Positions 8,978 to 16,407 of a stretch of DNA of 64,000 nucleotides are shown one piece after another. The DNA comes from an uncultured Pelagibacteraceae bacterium. GTDB lineage: Bacteria; Pseudomonadota; Alphaproteobacteria; Pelagibacterales; Pelagibacteraceae. The notes under the pieces are model-generated. The model had not been told where the DNA came from, did not search any database, and worked only from the letters and a program-made list of their open reading frames with translations. Within the stretch, counting starts at the first letter, position 1, and each line of letters begins with the position of its first letter. The position numbers and the translations under genes were made by a program. The stretch is taken from NCBI GenBank assembly GCA_902592375.1, contig CACJEG010000001.1, forward strand, positions 124,001 through 188,000. Direction: 5' to 3'.

Positions 8978-10902
8978 TGTTAACCCAATTTGTAACAATA
9001 TTAATTATCGTATCTGTTATTGGCTGTATTCTTTATGGAAGAAGATTAATTAAAACTGAAAAAGTTGATGCAGTTTTTGGTAATCCAGAAAGAGCAAAAG
9101 GTGGAACTCACTGGGTAATAGTTGGAACCAGCGCAATTCTCATGTTGTGGCTTTATTATTCGTGGGATATCGCAAAAGGCTTCTATCCAAAATCAGCAAA
9201 TGAATTATGTCAAGTTGCTAAAATTAATGAGTCATTATTAGGTTTAAAATATCAATTCCCTATTGAGGAAAGAGAATTCAAAAGCACATCTATTATTAAA
9301 ATTGAAAATAAAAATCTTGTAAAAATTGCAAATGAGATAAAAGCATCTCCAGATCTAAATGATCAACAAAAAACAATCCTTGTTAGCTACATTGATAGAA
9401 CTTCTAAATTAATTCCTTTCTTAACCAGTGAAGAGTTAATGGAAATGGATACCAAAATTAAACTTAAGGAAATAACAGAAGAAATAAAAGTTTTAAGTTC
9501 TAATTTCCAAAAGAAAGATTATCCTTTTGAAACAGATGCTCAAAAAAATGAAAGACAAAAGCTTATTAATGAGCAAGGTGGTTGGGGAATAACAACAATA
9601 GATTCTGGAAGTGGTTCTATAGAAAATACAATAGAAATACCAACTGCACCACAAACGAATAGAGGTTTAAAATTTGCTGCAGCAGCTGCTGAACTTAAAA
9701 TTATAAATGATAAATTTTTTAAAGTAAGAAATCATAATCCACAGTTTAAAAATGCGATTAAACAACTTAAAGATGATATCAAAGCTTATAGAAAGAGTTT
9801 AGATGACAGTATGGAGATTGCATCTGATTATGCAAAGAACATTGTTAAAATTGCTAGAAGAATAGAGTTTGCAAGTATCTATCCCCCTAATGCATTAAAT
9901 GAAATGCAGGCAGCAATTGTTGAATTTGATGAATTACAAAATAAAGAGCAAGGTGGATTAAGATTAATAGATATTCTTTTATTCCCTGCTGGGACAATTG
10001 TTGCAAGTGGACCTACATGTTCAGAACAAGGATCAGGAAGATGGTTACCAAAACCATCTGATACATTTAATAAATTTATCCTGATGTCAAAACCAAGTGT
10101 TGGCTACAAAAATATTCCTCTTTTATGGATTGAGATGGTGGACGTGAGTAAAATGATAGGATTTATTTTACCAGACTGGATTGCAGATATAATGCCTGGT
10201 GAATATCCAGTGCATACTAAAGATGGAATAGTAAAAGAAAACTTTAAAAGTAATGTGTTAAAAGTTGTTACAGGTGATTTCAAATTATTTAAAGTGCCTG
10301 TTCCATACGGACATATCTGGGATTCTTTTTTAAGAGTATTCTTAGGACTAATCTTTGGTATCATAATTGGTGTACCTCTAGGATTATTTATGGGTCTAAA
10401 CAGATTTGCTAAAGGTTTCTTTGATCCACTAATTGAACTTTATCGACCGGTCCCTCCTTTAGCATGGGCACCTTTGATTATTTCAGTTCTTGGAATTGAT
10501 AACTCAGGAAAGGTATTTTTATTATTTATGGTCTCTTTATCAATTATGATTATTTCTGCAAGAGCTGGTGCATCAGGAACACAACTTTCAAAAATCCATG
10601 CAGCCCACTCATTAGGCGCTACTAAAAAACAAATATTAAGACACGTGATTTTCCCTAATTCACTCCCTGAAATTCTTACAGGAATTAGAGTTGCAGTTGG
10701 TATGTGTTGGGGAACACTTGTTGCTGCAGAGTTTTTAGCGGGTACAACCGGTATTGGTTTTGTTGAAAACGTTGCTAAAAAATACTTCCAATATGAGGTA
10801 ATTTGGATAACGATATTTATTATGGGTCTACTTGGTCTTTTATTTGATATTACATTAAGAAAAATAATCGATAAAACTATTCCTTGGCGTGGAAAAGGAT
10901 AA
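8977..10902 (+). CDS. TauC-like ABC permease with a very large N-terminal/periplasmic extension
   Basis: The last about 195 residues are a normal SsuC/TauC permease: helices from about residue 448, and an EAA loop (AAHSLGATKKQILRHV, about residues 543-558) that docks TauB. Ordinary TauC is about 275 residues; this protein has 641. The extra part has two hydrophobic segments near residues 1-22 and 45-64, then about 380 residues with few hydrophobic stretches, lysine/glutamate-rich and partly coiled-coil-like, including a GPTCSEQGSGRW segment at about residue 346. Topology predicts that this domain is periplasmic. The reading frame is continuous and preserved, so the extension is real rather than a gene-calling artefact. 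Role unknown; docking of TauA or ligand capture are possibilities. Confidence 0.85.
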   Translation: MLTQFVTILIIVSVIGCILYGRRLIKTEKVDAVFGNPERAKGGTHWVIVGTSAILMLWLYYSWDIAKGFYPKSANELCQVAKINESLLGLKYQFPIEEREFKSTSIIKIENKNLVKIANEIKASPDLNDQQKTILVSYIDRTSKLIPFLTSEELMEMDTKIKLKEITEEIKVLSSNFQKKDYPFETDAQKNERQKLINEQGGWGITTIDSGSGSIENTIEIPTAPQTNRGLKFAAAAAELKIINDKFFKVRNHNPQFKNAIKQLKDDIKAYRKSLDDSMEIASDYAKNIVKIARRIEFASIYPPNALNEMQAAIVEFDELQNKEQGGLRLIDILLFPAGTIVASGPTCSEQGSGRWLPKPSDTFNKFILMSKPSVGYKNIPLLWIEMVDVSKMIGFILPDWIADIMPGEYPVHTKDGIVKENFKSNVLKVVTGDFKLFKVPVPYGHIWDSFLRVFLGLIFGIIIGVPLGLFMGLNRFAKGFFDPLIELYRPVPPLAWAPLIISVLGIDNSGKVFLLFMVSLSIMIISARAGASGTQLSKIHAAHSLGATKKQILRHVIFPNSLPEILTGIRVAVGMCWGTLVAAEFLAGTTGIGFVENVAKKYFQYEVIWITIFIMGLLGLLFDITLRKIIDKTIPWRGKG

Positions 10903-10918
10903 ATGTTAAGGGGATGAA

Positions 10919-11923
10919 ATGAAGACCCCAGTTTTAAAAAAACAAGTCATTAAAATATTCCAAAAATTTGGTCTAAGTAAAGATCATGCTTTAATTTCTA
11001 CTAATGCATTAATTAATGCAGAATTAGTTAGTGCATATGGACATGGTTTATCAAGACTTAAGATGTACTGTGATCGAATTTCTAAAAAAGTAATTAATCC
11101 AAAACCAAAAATTAAAATTAAAAAAATTTCTTCTTCTATTTCTCATATTGATGCAAACAATAGTATTGGTTTTGTTGCAGCTGATTTAGGAATTAAAACT
11201 GCAATTAAACATGCACAAAAAACCGGAATAGGAATGGTAGCAGTTAAAAATAGTGGTCACTATGGCTTATCTGGTTATTACGCTGAACAAGCAGTAAAAA
11301 AAAATTTAATTACAATGATATATACAAATGCTCCTCCAGCAGTTGCTCCACATGGTGCATTAAAAACTTTATTTGGAACAAATCCAATTTGTTTTGGATC
11401 CCCTGCTGGTTCCAAAATTCCATTTATTTTAGATACATCAATCTCAATGATCAATAGAGGAAAAATAAGAGTTGCTGCAAGAAACAATCAAACAATTCCT
11501 GCGGGAGTTGCTTTAGATAAATTTGGTAAACCAACTACTGATGCAAAAAAAGCATTAGCAGGAGTACAATTACCAATTGCAGGTTTTAGAGGCTCAGGAC
11601 TTGCTTGGATGGTAGATATTTTAAGCGGAGTTTTAACAGGAGGAAATCATGCAGGGAGAGTTAAAGATCCATTTGATGATTTTTCAGGTCCGCAAAATAT
11701 TGGACATTTATTTATAACTTTTAAAGCAAATTTGTTTCAAAAAAATTATAACCAACGAATTAAAGATAATATTAAAACAATAAAAAAACTTCCTAAAATT
11801 AAAGGTGTTAAAGAAATAATGTATCCAGGACAAAATAAGTTTAACCGGTATAAAAATAACTCAAAAAAAGAAATTTCTATACCGGATATAATAAAGAAAG
11901 ATTTGGAAACCTTAATAAGTTAA
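10919..11923 (+). CDS. Ldh-fold malate/L-lactate/sulfolactate-type dehydrogenase
   Basis: An NAD(P)-dependent 2-hydroxyacid oxidoreductase of the malate/L-lactate dehydrogenase (Ldh_2) family, which includes YlbC, YjmC and the (R)-sulfolactate dehydrogenase ComC. Family marks are HGLSRLKMYCDRI near residue 42, KNSGHYGLSGYYAE with the active-site histidine near 115, and GTNPICFGSP near 155. Length, 334 residues, is normal. It is 16 bases downstream of the Tau permease and so probably in the tau operon. With that neighbour and a HisD/HpsN-like enzyme 3 kb away, a sulfolactate-to-sulfopyruvate role is attractive but unproven; malate, lactate or ureidoglycolate are alternatives. Its 3' end overlaps the convergent small gene by 12 bases. 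Confidence 0.75.
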   Translation: MKTPVLKKQVIKIFQKFGLSKDHALISTNALINAELVSAYGHGLSRLKMYCDRISKKVINPKPKIKIKKISSSISHIDANNSIGFVAADLGIKTAIKHAQKTGIGMVAVKNSGHYGLSGYYAEQAVKKNLITMIYTNAPPAVAPHGALKTLFGTNPICFGSPAGSKIPFILDTSISMINRGKIRVAARNNQTIPAGVALDKFGKPTTDAKKALAGVQLPIAGFRGSGLAWMVDILSGVLTGGNHAGRVKDPFDDFSGPQNIGHLFITFKANLFQKNYNQRIKDNIKTIKKLPKIKGVKEIMYPGQNKFNRYKNNSKKEISIPDIIKKDLETLIS

Positions 11924-12109
11924 CATCGTTAGAGCACCCAAAGAAACGATAACAGATGATAAAATTATTGTTCGTTTAACTTTTTCCTTCTTCTTTTCTT
12001 CTAGAAGTCTTTGCTTTAGAACATCCACATTAACCCTTTTTGGAGTTTCAACATATTGAGAGGGGGTCTCTACAATCTCAGATGTTCTATGTAAGCTTTC
12101 TGTACTCAT
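11912..12109 (-). CDS. Small tail-anchored membrane protein (hypothetical)
   Basis: 65 residues with no recognised family. A hydrophilic N-terminal part rich in T, E and V (about residues 1-24), then VNVDVLKQRLLEEKKKEKVK, a strongly amphipathic basic helix, and a single C-terminal membrane helix (about residues 46-65). It is a likely paralogue of the protein at 1774-1983, with the same order of elements and similar VN-x-x-L-x-x-R spacing before the helix. It diverges from the two-HTH regulator gene and its stop lies inside the end of the Ldh-type gene on the other strand. Confidence 0.55.
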   Translation of the reverse strand: MSTESLHRTSEIVETPSQYVETPKRVNVDVLKQRLLEEKKKEKVKRTIILSSVIVSLGALTMLTY

Positions 12110-12162
12110 ATTTCGTTTATAATTATTATTTTAATCATTTTTACTGCAAGTTTTACATACTA

Positions 12163-12185
12163 GGGTTGTCCATAATGGGTTGACT
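12163..12185. promoter_or_regulatory. Candidate regulator site with GGGTTG repeats
   Basis: The 117-base divergent gap upstream of the two-HTH regulator contains GGGTTGTCCATAATGGGTTG: two GGGTTG copies 14 bases apart with a CCATAATGG palindrome between and overlapping them. A third partial copy (ATTGGGTT) lies about 20 bases nearer the regulator start. In such AT-rich DNA the repeated G-tracts stand out and could be autoregulatory operators. No binding protein can be named. Confidence 0.3.
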
Positions 12186-12226
12186 CTAATTTCACTTTTG
12201 TTCATATTGGGTTTTTTTATAAAAAA

Positions 12227-13189
12227 ATGAATACTTTACCTAGCATTTCCGAACACATAGATCAGAATGTAATCAATAAAGTAATTGAAGATAATTTTGC
12301 CGCACTGGCACCCTCTTTTTACACTCTAGCCAGCAATTGGTTTGTAAGAGCTTACGACCATTACAAAGATATAGATAAGTTCATCATCATTATATATTTG
12401 ATAAATCAAGACCTTGTATATTTCAGACAAAATGGGATAAAAATTGATTACAATACATTTTACAAGGATAATTCAATCGAAATTAATAAAATTAACATTT
12501 CTGATATTTCAAAAGATCTAGGGGTACCCAAAGAGAGCATCAGGAGAAAAGTTTTAGAATTAGAAAAACTAGGAGTAATTAAAAGATCTGGTAAAAAAAT
12601 ATTTATTGTTAGAGATACACTTTACTCAGTTAGAGCAACTAATACGCTGACAGAGATTGCAACTATATTACATGAATTTAATAAAATTTTAAAAAAAGAA
12701 AAACTAGCATTTGAAGTTTATTCAGTTGATGAAATAGTATCTGCGATGAAAGAAAATTTCTCTTATTGCTGGTACCAATTTAATAAATTCTGGTTTATTT
12801 ATGTAAAGAGATGGAGAGAAGAGTTGAAAGATTTAGAAGTTTTTTCAATTGGCATGGTTATACTTATCAATGCAATTAAAAATAAGGAATTTACTCCAAA
12901 AAAATCAAACATGAATACTTATCGAAAAGAAATTATGGGCTCAGATAAAAGAGGAGTTAATGCTATGTCTGTTGCTGATATTACTGGTATACCAAGACCA
13001 ACGGTTGTTAGAAAATTAAAATATTTAATTGAAAGAAAATTTCTTCATATTAATGAAAAGAAATTAATTTCATATAATGAAGAATATTCAACAAAAAAAA
13101 AGACAGATAAATTATTAAAGGCAAATATGCTTAGCTTAAGCTATTTTATTTATAAAATTTTTAATCAAATAAGAATAATCAATCCTTAA
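12227..13189 (+). CDS. Probable transcriptional regulator with two winged-helix-type domains
   Basis: 320 residues, no exact family recognised. It looks like an internal duplication. Each half has an aromatic helical segment (residues about 30-75 and 185-220) followed by a helix-turn-helix: ISDISKDLGVPKESIRRKVL at about residues 91-110, and MSVADITGIPRPTVVRKLKY at about 240-259. Each HTH is followed by a beta-wing (VIKRSGKKIFIV and LHINEKKLISY). The pattern resembles MarR/IclR-like recognition helices in a pseudo-dimer, which could bind DNA as a monomer. It sits between the Tau/Ldh operon and the Pta/HisD-like genes and could control them. The 3' end overlaps the convergent BASS gene by 4 bases. 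Confidence 0.65.
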   Translation: MNTLPSISEHIDQNVINKVIEDNFAALAPSFYTLASNWFVRAYDHYKDIDKFIIIIYLINQDLVYFRQNGIKIDYNTFYKDNSIEINKINISDISKDLGVPKESIRRKVLELEKLGVIKRSGKKIFIVRDTLYSVRATNTLTEIATILHEFNKILKKEKLAFEVYSVDEIVSAMKENFSYCWYQFNKFWFIYVKRWREELKDLEVFSIGMVILINAIKNKEFTPKKSNMNTYRKEIMGSDKRGVNAMSVADITGIPRPTVVRKLKYLIERKFLHINEKKLISYNEEYSTKKKTDKLLKANMLSLSYFIYKIFNQIRIINP

Positions 13190-14037
13190 TTAGATTTTCT
13201 TAAAATATAAATAAAAATAAATCCAGTTATATACATGATTAGTGCATAAGCACCAGTTGGTAATGCATATAAAATATCCGTACCAAATATTTGTGTAGAG
13301 ACAAATAATGCTAATGTTCCATTTTGCAGTCCACATTCTAAAGCAATACACTTCATTTGTTTAACACCTGAAGCAAAAGCTTTTGCAATGTAATAGGCAA
13401 TGAACATCATTGAAATATTTAAAATTAGGGCAATTAAACCAGCTTGTTTTATAAAGCTAATAAAATTTTCTCTTTCTGAATAAAAAGCTGCTACGAAAAA
13501 AACAGCGAATAAAATTATGTTAAGTTTATTAAATATTTCAACTTTAGAAGATATAAAATTTTCAGCAAATTTTCTAATAATCATTCCTAAAATCACAGGC
13601 ACTGTTACAACTAAAAACATTTTTAAAGCTATTCCTGTCATTGAAATGTTTCGAGAAACTTCTGTTATCCCTAACATGTCTGCAGATGTAAAGATTATTA
13701 AAGGAACTGTAATTATACTTAATAAACTAATTACAGCAGTTAAAGATATTGATAACGCAACATCTCCATCAGCAAACTTTGTCATTACATTAGATGTTAC
13801 ACCTCCTGGTGCTGCAGCTATGATCATGACCCCTATTGCTATTTCAGGCGGTGTTTTTAAAATTAAAATTAATATGTATGCTACAATTGGAAGAATTATT
13901 AATTGAGAAATAAAACCAACAATAAAATCTTTTGGTGCTTTAAATACTCTTCCAAAATCTTCTAGTTTTAATCCTAAGCCTAAGCCTAACATTATTAATG
14001 CCAATATGATTGGCGCTATTTTAGTTACAATTTCCAA
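13186..14037 (-). CDS. BASS-family sodium-dependent transporter
   Basis: A bile acid:sodium symporter superfamily (SBF) membrane protein with about nine hydrophobic segments in 283 residues. Family motifs include MLGLGLGLKLEDF near residue 17, IAAAPGGVTSNVMT near 75-88, and ALECGLQNGTLAL near 235. Such proteins import small organic anions with sodium; the ligand cannot be read here, though an organic acid or sulfonate suits the neighbours. The start codon is TTG, supported by a strong upstream ribosome site. It diverges from the phosphate acetyltransferase gene. Confidence 0.82.
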   Translation of the reverse strand: MEIVTKIAPIILALIMLGLGLGLKLEDFGRVFKAPKDFIVGFISQLIILPIVAYILILILKTPPEIAIGVMIIAAAPGGVTSNVMTKFADGDVALSISLTAVISLLSIITVPLIIFTSADMLGITEVSRNISMTGIALKMFLVVTVPVILGMIIRKFAENFISSKVEIFNKLNIILFAVFFVAAFYSERENFISFIKQAGLIALILNISMMFIAYYIAKAFASGVKQMKCIALECGLQNGTLALFVSTQIFGTDILYALPTGAYALIMYITGFIFIYILRKSN

Positions 14038-14040
14038 ATT

Positions 14041-14048
14041 CTCCCCCG
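14041..14048 (-). promoter_or_regulatory. Strong ribosome binding site fixing a TTG start
   Basis: On the minus strand the sequence CGGGGGAG lies 4 bases before the TTG codon of the BASS gene (position 14037). The G-rich block stands out in this AT-rich gap and supports TTG as the true start; there is no ATG in frame nearby. Confidence 0.55.
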
Positions 14049-14138
14049 CTCAAGACCAATTATATAAACTTGTTAAATTTATATAAAGAATTTTTTTTTA
14101 TATACATGTTAAGTTTTTTCACTTATTTGTAGAAAAAA

Positions 14139-15050
14139 ATGCTTTCAAACAAAGAAATTGTCTGTCCAAATAACTTATTAGATTTAGCTCATAAAAAAAA
14201 AGGAGTTAAAGTTGCAGTTGTAAATGCTGGTAAACCCTTACCGATGTTATCTGTTCAAGACGCAGTTAACGAAAATTTAATTGAGCCTATATTTATTGGT
14301 CATGAAGTAGAAATTCAAAAATGTGCAGAGGAAATTGGTTGGGATATTTCAAAATACGAGCTTATTCATGAGCCTGTAGAAAATGATACTGCTAAAATTG
14401 CAGCTAAATTAGCAAGTGAAGGCAAGGTGCAAATAATAGTTAAAGGACATATTCACACTGATGTACTTATGAAAGAAGTGCTTAAACGTGAATATAATTT
14501 GCTAGGAAAAACAAGGTTAAGTCACATCTGGCATATGACTATTGGTAAAGATGATAAGCCATTAATTATTACTGATGGAGCATTAAACGTTTTACCAAAT
14601 GTTAAAACAAAAATGCATATTCTTAAGAATGTCGTTAATTTTTCAAATAGAATAGGAATAGAGAGACCAAAAGTATCTGTATTATCTGCAACCGAAGAAG
14701 TTTTAGAAAGTGTCCCAAGTTCTATTGAGGCTGCAGAAATAACAAAATTAGCTAAAGAAGAAAATTTAAGTGCTGACGTATTTGGCCCTTTAGCATTTGA
14801 TAATAGTATTTCAAAAAAATCGGCTGCAATTAAAGGAATTAAAAATTTGGTTGCTGGAGAAGCGGATGTTTTATTGGTACCTAGTGTAGAAACTGGAAAT
14901 GCTTTAGTAAAAATGCTTATCTATTTTAGTGGAGCATGCGCCGCGGGAGTTGTTGTTGGTGGAAAAGTGCCAGTCGTTATAACAAGTAGATCTGACGAAG
15001 CACAAGCGCGTTTAGCTTCAATTGCAGCTGCAGTTGTAGCCTTAGACTAA
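14139..15050 (+). CDS. Phosphate acetyl/butyryltransferase family protein, short Pta form
   Basis: Would interconvert acetyl phosphate and acetyl-CoA in the cytosol. The 303-residue protein is the catalytic PTA_PTB domain alone, without the N-terminal regulatory domain of long Pta. Marks are IVKGHIHTDVLMK near residue 103, a GPLAFDNSISKKSA stretch near 222, and the C-terminal CAAGVVVGGKVPVVITSRSD signature. If Xsc acts elsewhere in the genome on sulfoacetaldehyde, its product acetyl phosphate would need this enzyme; pta commonly accompanies xsc in taurine degraders. Phosphotransbutyrylase activity is the alternative. Confidence 0.82.
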   Translation: MLSNKEIVCPNNLLDLAHKKKGVKVAVVNAGKPLPMLSVQDAVNENLIEPIFIGHEVEIQKCAEEIGWDISKYELIHEPVENDTAKIAAKLASEGKVQIIVKGHIHTDVLMKEVLKREYNLLGKTRLSHIWHMTIGKDDKPLIITDGALNVLPNVKTKMHILKNVVNFSNRIGIERPKVSVLSATEEVLESVPSSIEAAEITKLAKEENLSADVFGPLAFDNSISKKSAAIKGIKNLVAGEADVLLVPSVETGNALVKMLIYFSGACAAGVVVGGKVPVVITSRSDEAQARLASIAAAVVALD

Positions 15051-15109
15051 ATGTTTCATTGAATTTCAATAGAAATTCATTTAAATAAACTGAAATTTAA
15101 AGGAGAGAA

Positions 15110-16396
15110 ATGGCAATTACATACTTAAAAAAATCACCAAAAACATCATCAACTGATGACACAAAAACAAGAGAAATAGTTGAAAATATTCTAAAAGACA
15201 TTGAGACTAGCAAAGAAGAAGGTTGTAAAGAGCTTTCTAAAAAGTTTGATAAATATGAAGGTGATGTGATTGTTTCAAAAGAAAAAATTGAAGAAATAAA
15301 AAAAAATTTAGATCAGAAAACTAAAGATGATATTCAGTTCTCTCACGAAAGAGTTAGAAAATTTGCTGAAGCACAATTAAAAAATTATGGCCAAGACTTT
15401 GAAGTTGAATTATCTGATGGTTTATTTGCTGGACAAAAACTTATTCCAGTAAATACAGCAGGTTGTTATGTGCCAGCAGGAAGATATGCTCATATAGCTT
15501 CAGCTGTAATGAGTGTGACGACAGCAAAAGTTGCTGGAGTTAAAAATATTTTAGTTTGTAGTTCACCTAAACCTGGAGTTGGAGTACATCCATCAATTGT
15601 TTATACAGCTGACTTATGTGGTGCTGACGTGATAATGAATTTAGGTGGTGTACAAGCTATTGCAGCAATGACAAACGGCTTATTTGGAAATGCACCTGCA
15701 GATATTTTAGTAGGTCCTGGTAACCAATTTGTTGCTGAAGCAAAAAGAATTTTGTTTGGAAAAGTTGGTATAGATTTATTTGCAGGACCTACAGAAATTG
15801 CAGTAATTGCAGATGAGACAGCAGATCCTGAAATGGTTGCATATGATTTAGTTGGACAAGCAGAACACGGTTACAATTCTCCAGCTTGGTTGTTTACTAA
15901 AAGTAAAAAAGTTGCAGACTATGTAATGCAAAGAGTTCCAGAATTAATTGCAGATTTACCGGATCTTCCAAAAGAAAATTCAGGTGCTGCATGGAGAGAT
16001 TATGGTGAAGTAATTCTTTGCGATACTGATGAAGAGATTGCTAAAGTTAGTGATGAATACGCTCCAGAACATTTAGAAGTCCAGACCAAAAATTTACAAT
16101 GGTACCACGACAGATTAAAAAATTACGGATCTTTATTCATTGGTGAAGAAACAACAGTTGCTTATGGAGACAAATGTTCGGGAACAAATCACATACTACC
16201 AACAAAAGGTGCTGGTAGATACACAGGTGGTTTGTTTGTTGGTAAATTTATAAAAACATTAAGTTTCCAAAGAATGAGTAAGGCTGCAACAAAAGAAGTT
16301 GGTGCTGCTTGTGCAAGAATTTCTAGATACGAAGGAATGGAAGCGCATGCTAGAACTGGTGATGTAAGATTAAGAAAATACGGATTTTCTAATTAA
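15110..16396 (+). CDS. Histidinol dehydrogenase family, probable sulfopropanediol (DHPS) 3-dehydrogenase
   Basis: A zinc- and NAD-dependent two-step dehydrogenase of the HisD superfamily, 428 residues. Residues matching the HisD zinc ligands and general base are kept: Q250 and H253 in GQAEHGYNS, EH in YAPEHLEVQ, D and H in YGDKCSGTNHILPT, and H in GMEAHARTG. The histidine biosynthetic neighbours expected for hisD are absent. Instead it follows pta in a sulfonate-type block, which fits HpsN (2,3-dihydroxypropane-1-sulfonate to sulfolactate). It has a strong AAGGAGAG ribosome site. Biosynthetic HisD cannot be excluded without a tree and knowledge of another hisD in the genome. Confidence 0.75.
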   Translation: MAITYLKKSPKTSSTDDTKTREIVENILKDIETSKEEGCKELSKKFDKYEGDVIVSKEKIEEIKKNLDQKTKDDIQFSHERVRKFAEAQLKNYGQDFEVELSDGLFAGQKLIPVNTAGCYVPAGRYAHIASAVMSVTTAKVAGVKNILVCSSPKPGVGVHPSIVYTADLCGADVIMNLGGVQAIAAMTNGLFGNAPADILVGPGNQFVAEAKRILFGKVGIDLFAGPTEIAVIADETADPEMVAYDLVGQAEHGYNSPAWLFTKSKKVADYVMQRVPELIADLPDLPKENSGAAWRDYGEVILCDTDEEIAKVSDEYAPEHLEVQTKNLQWYHDRLKNYGSLFIGEETTVAYGDKCSGTNHILPTKGAGRYTGGLFVGKFIKTLSFQRMSKAATKEVGAACARISRYEGMEAHARTGDVRLRKYGFSN

Positions 16397-16407
16397 TAAT
16401 TAATTAG
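16389..16407. terminator. AT palindrome across two convergent stop codons
   Basis: CTAATTAATAATTAATTAG is a perfect 19-base palindrome centred on position 16398. It contains the TAA stops of the HisD-like gene (plus) and of the GH63-like gene (minus), which are only 3 bases apart. It may act as a shared bidirectional terminator, though an A/T-only stem would be weak. Confidence 0.4.

Noticed and set aside
15110-16396. Biosynthetic histidinol dehydrogenase in a his operon
   Set aside because: No other his gene is adjacent and the neighbours are sulfonate-type; kept only as an alternative, because active-site residues alone do not separate HisD from HpsN.
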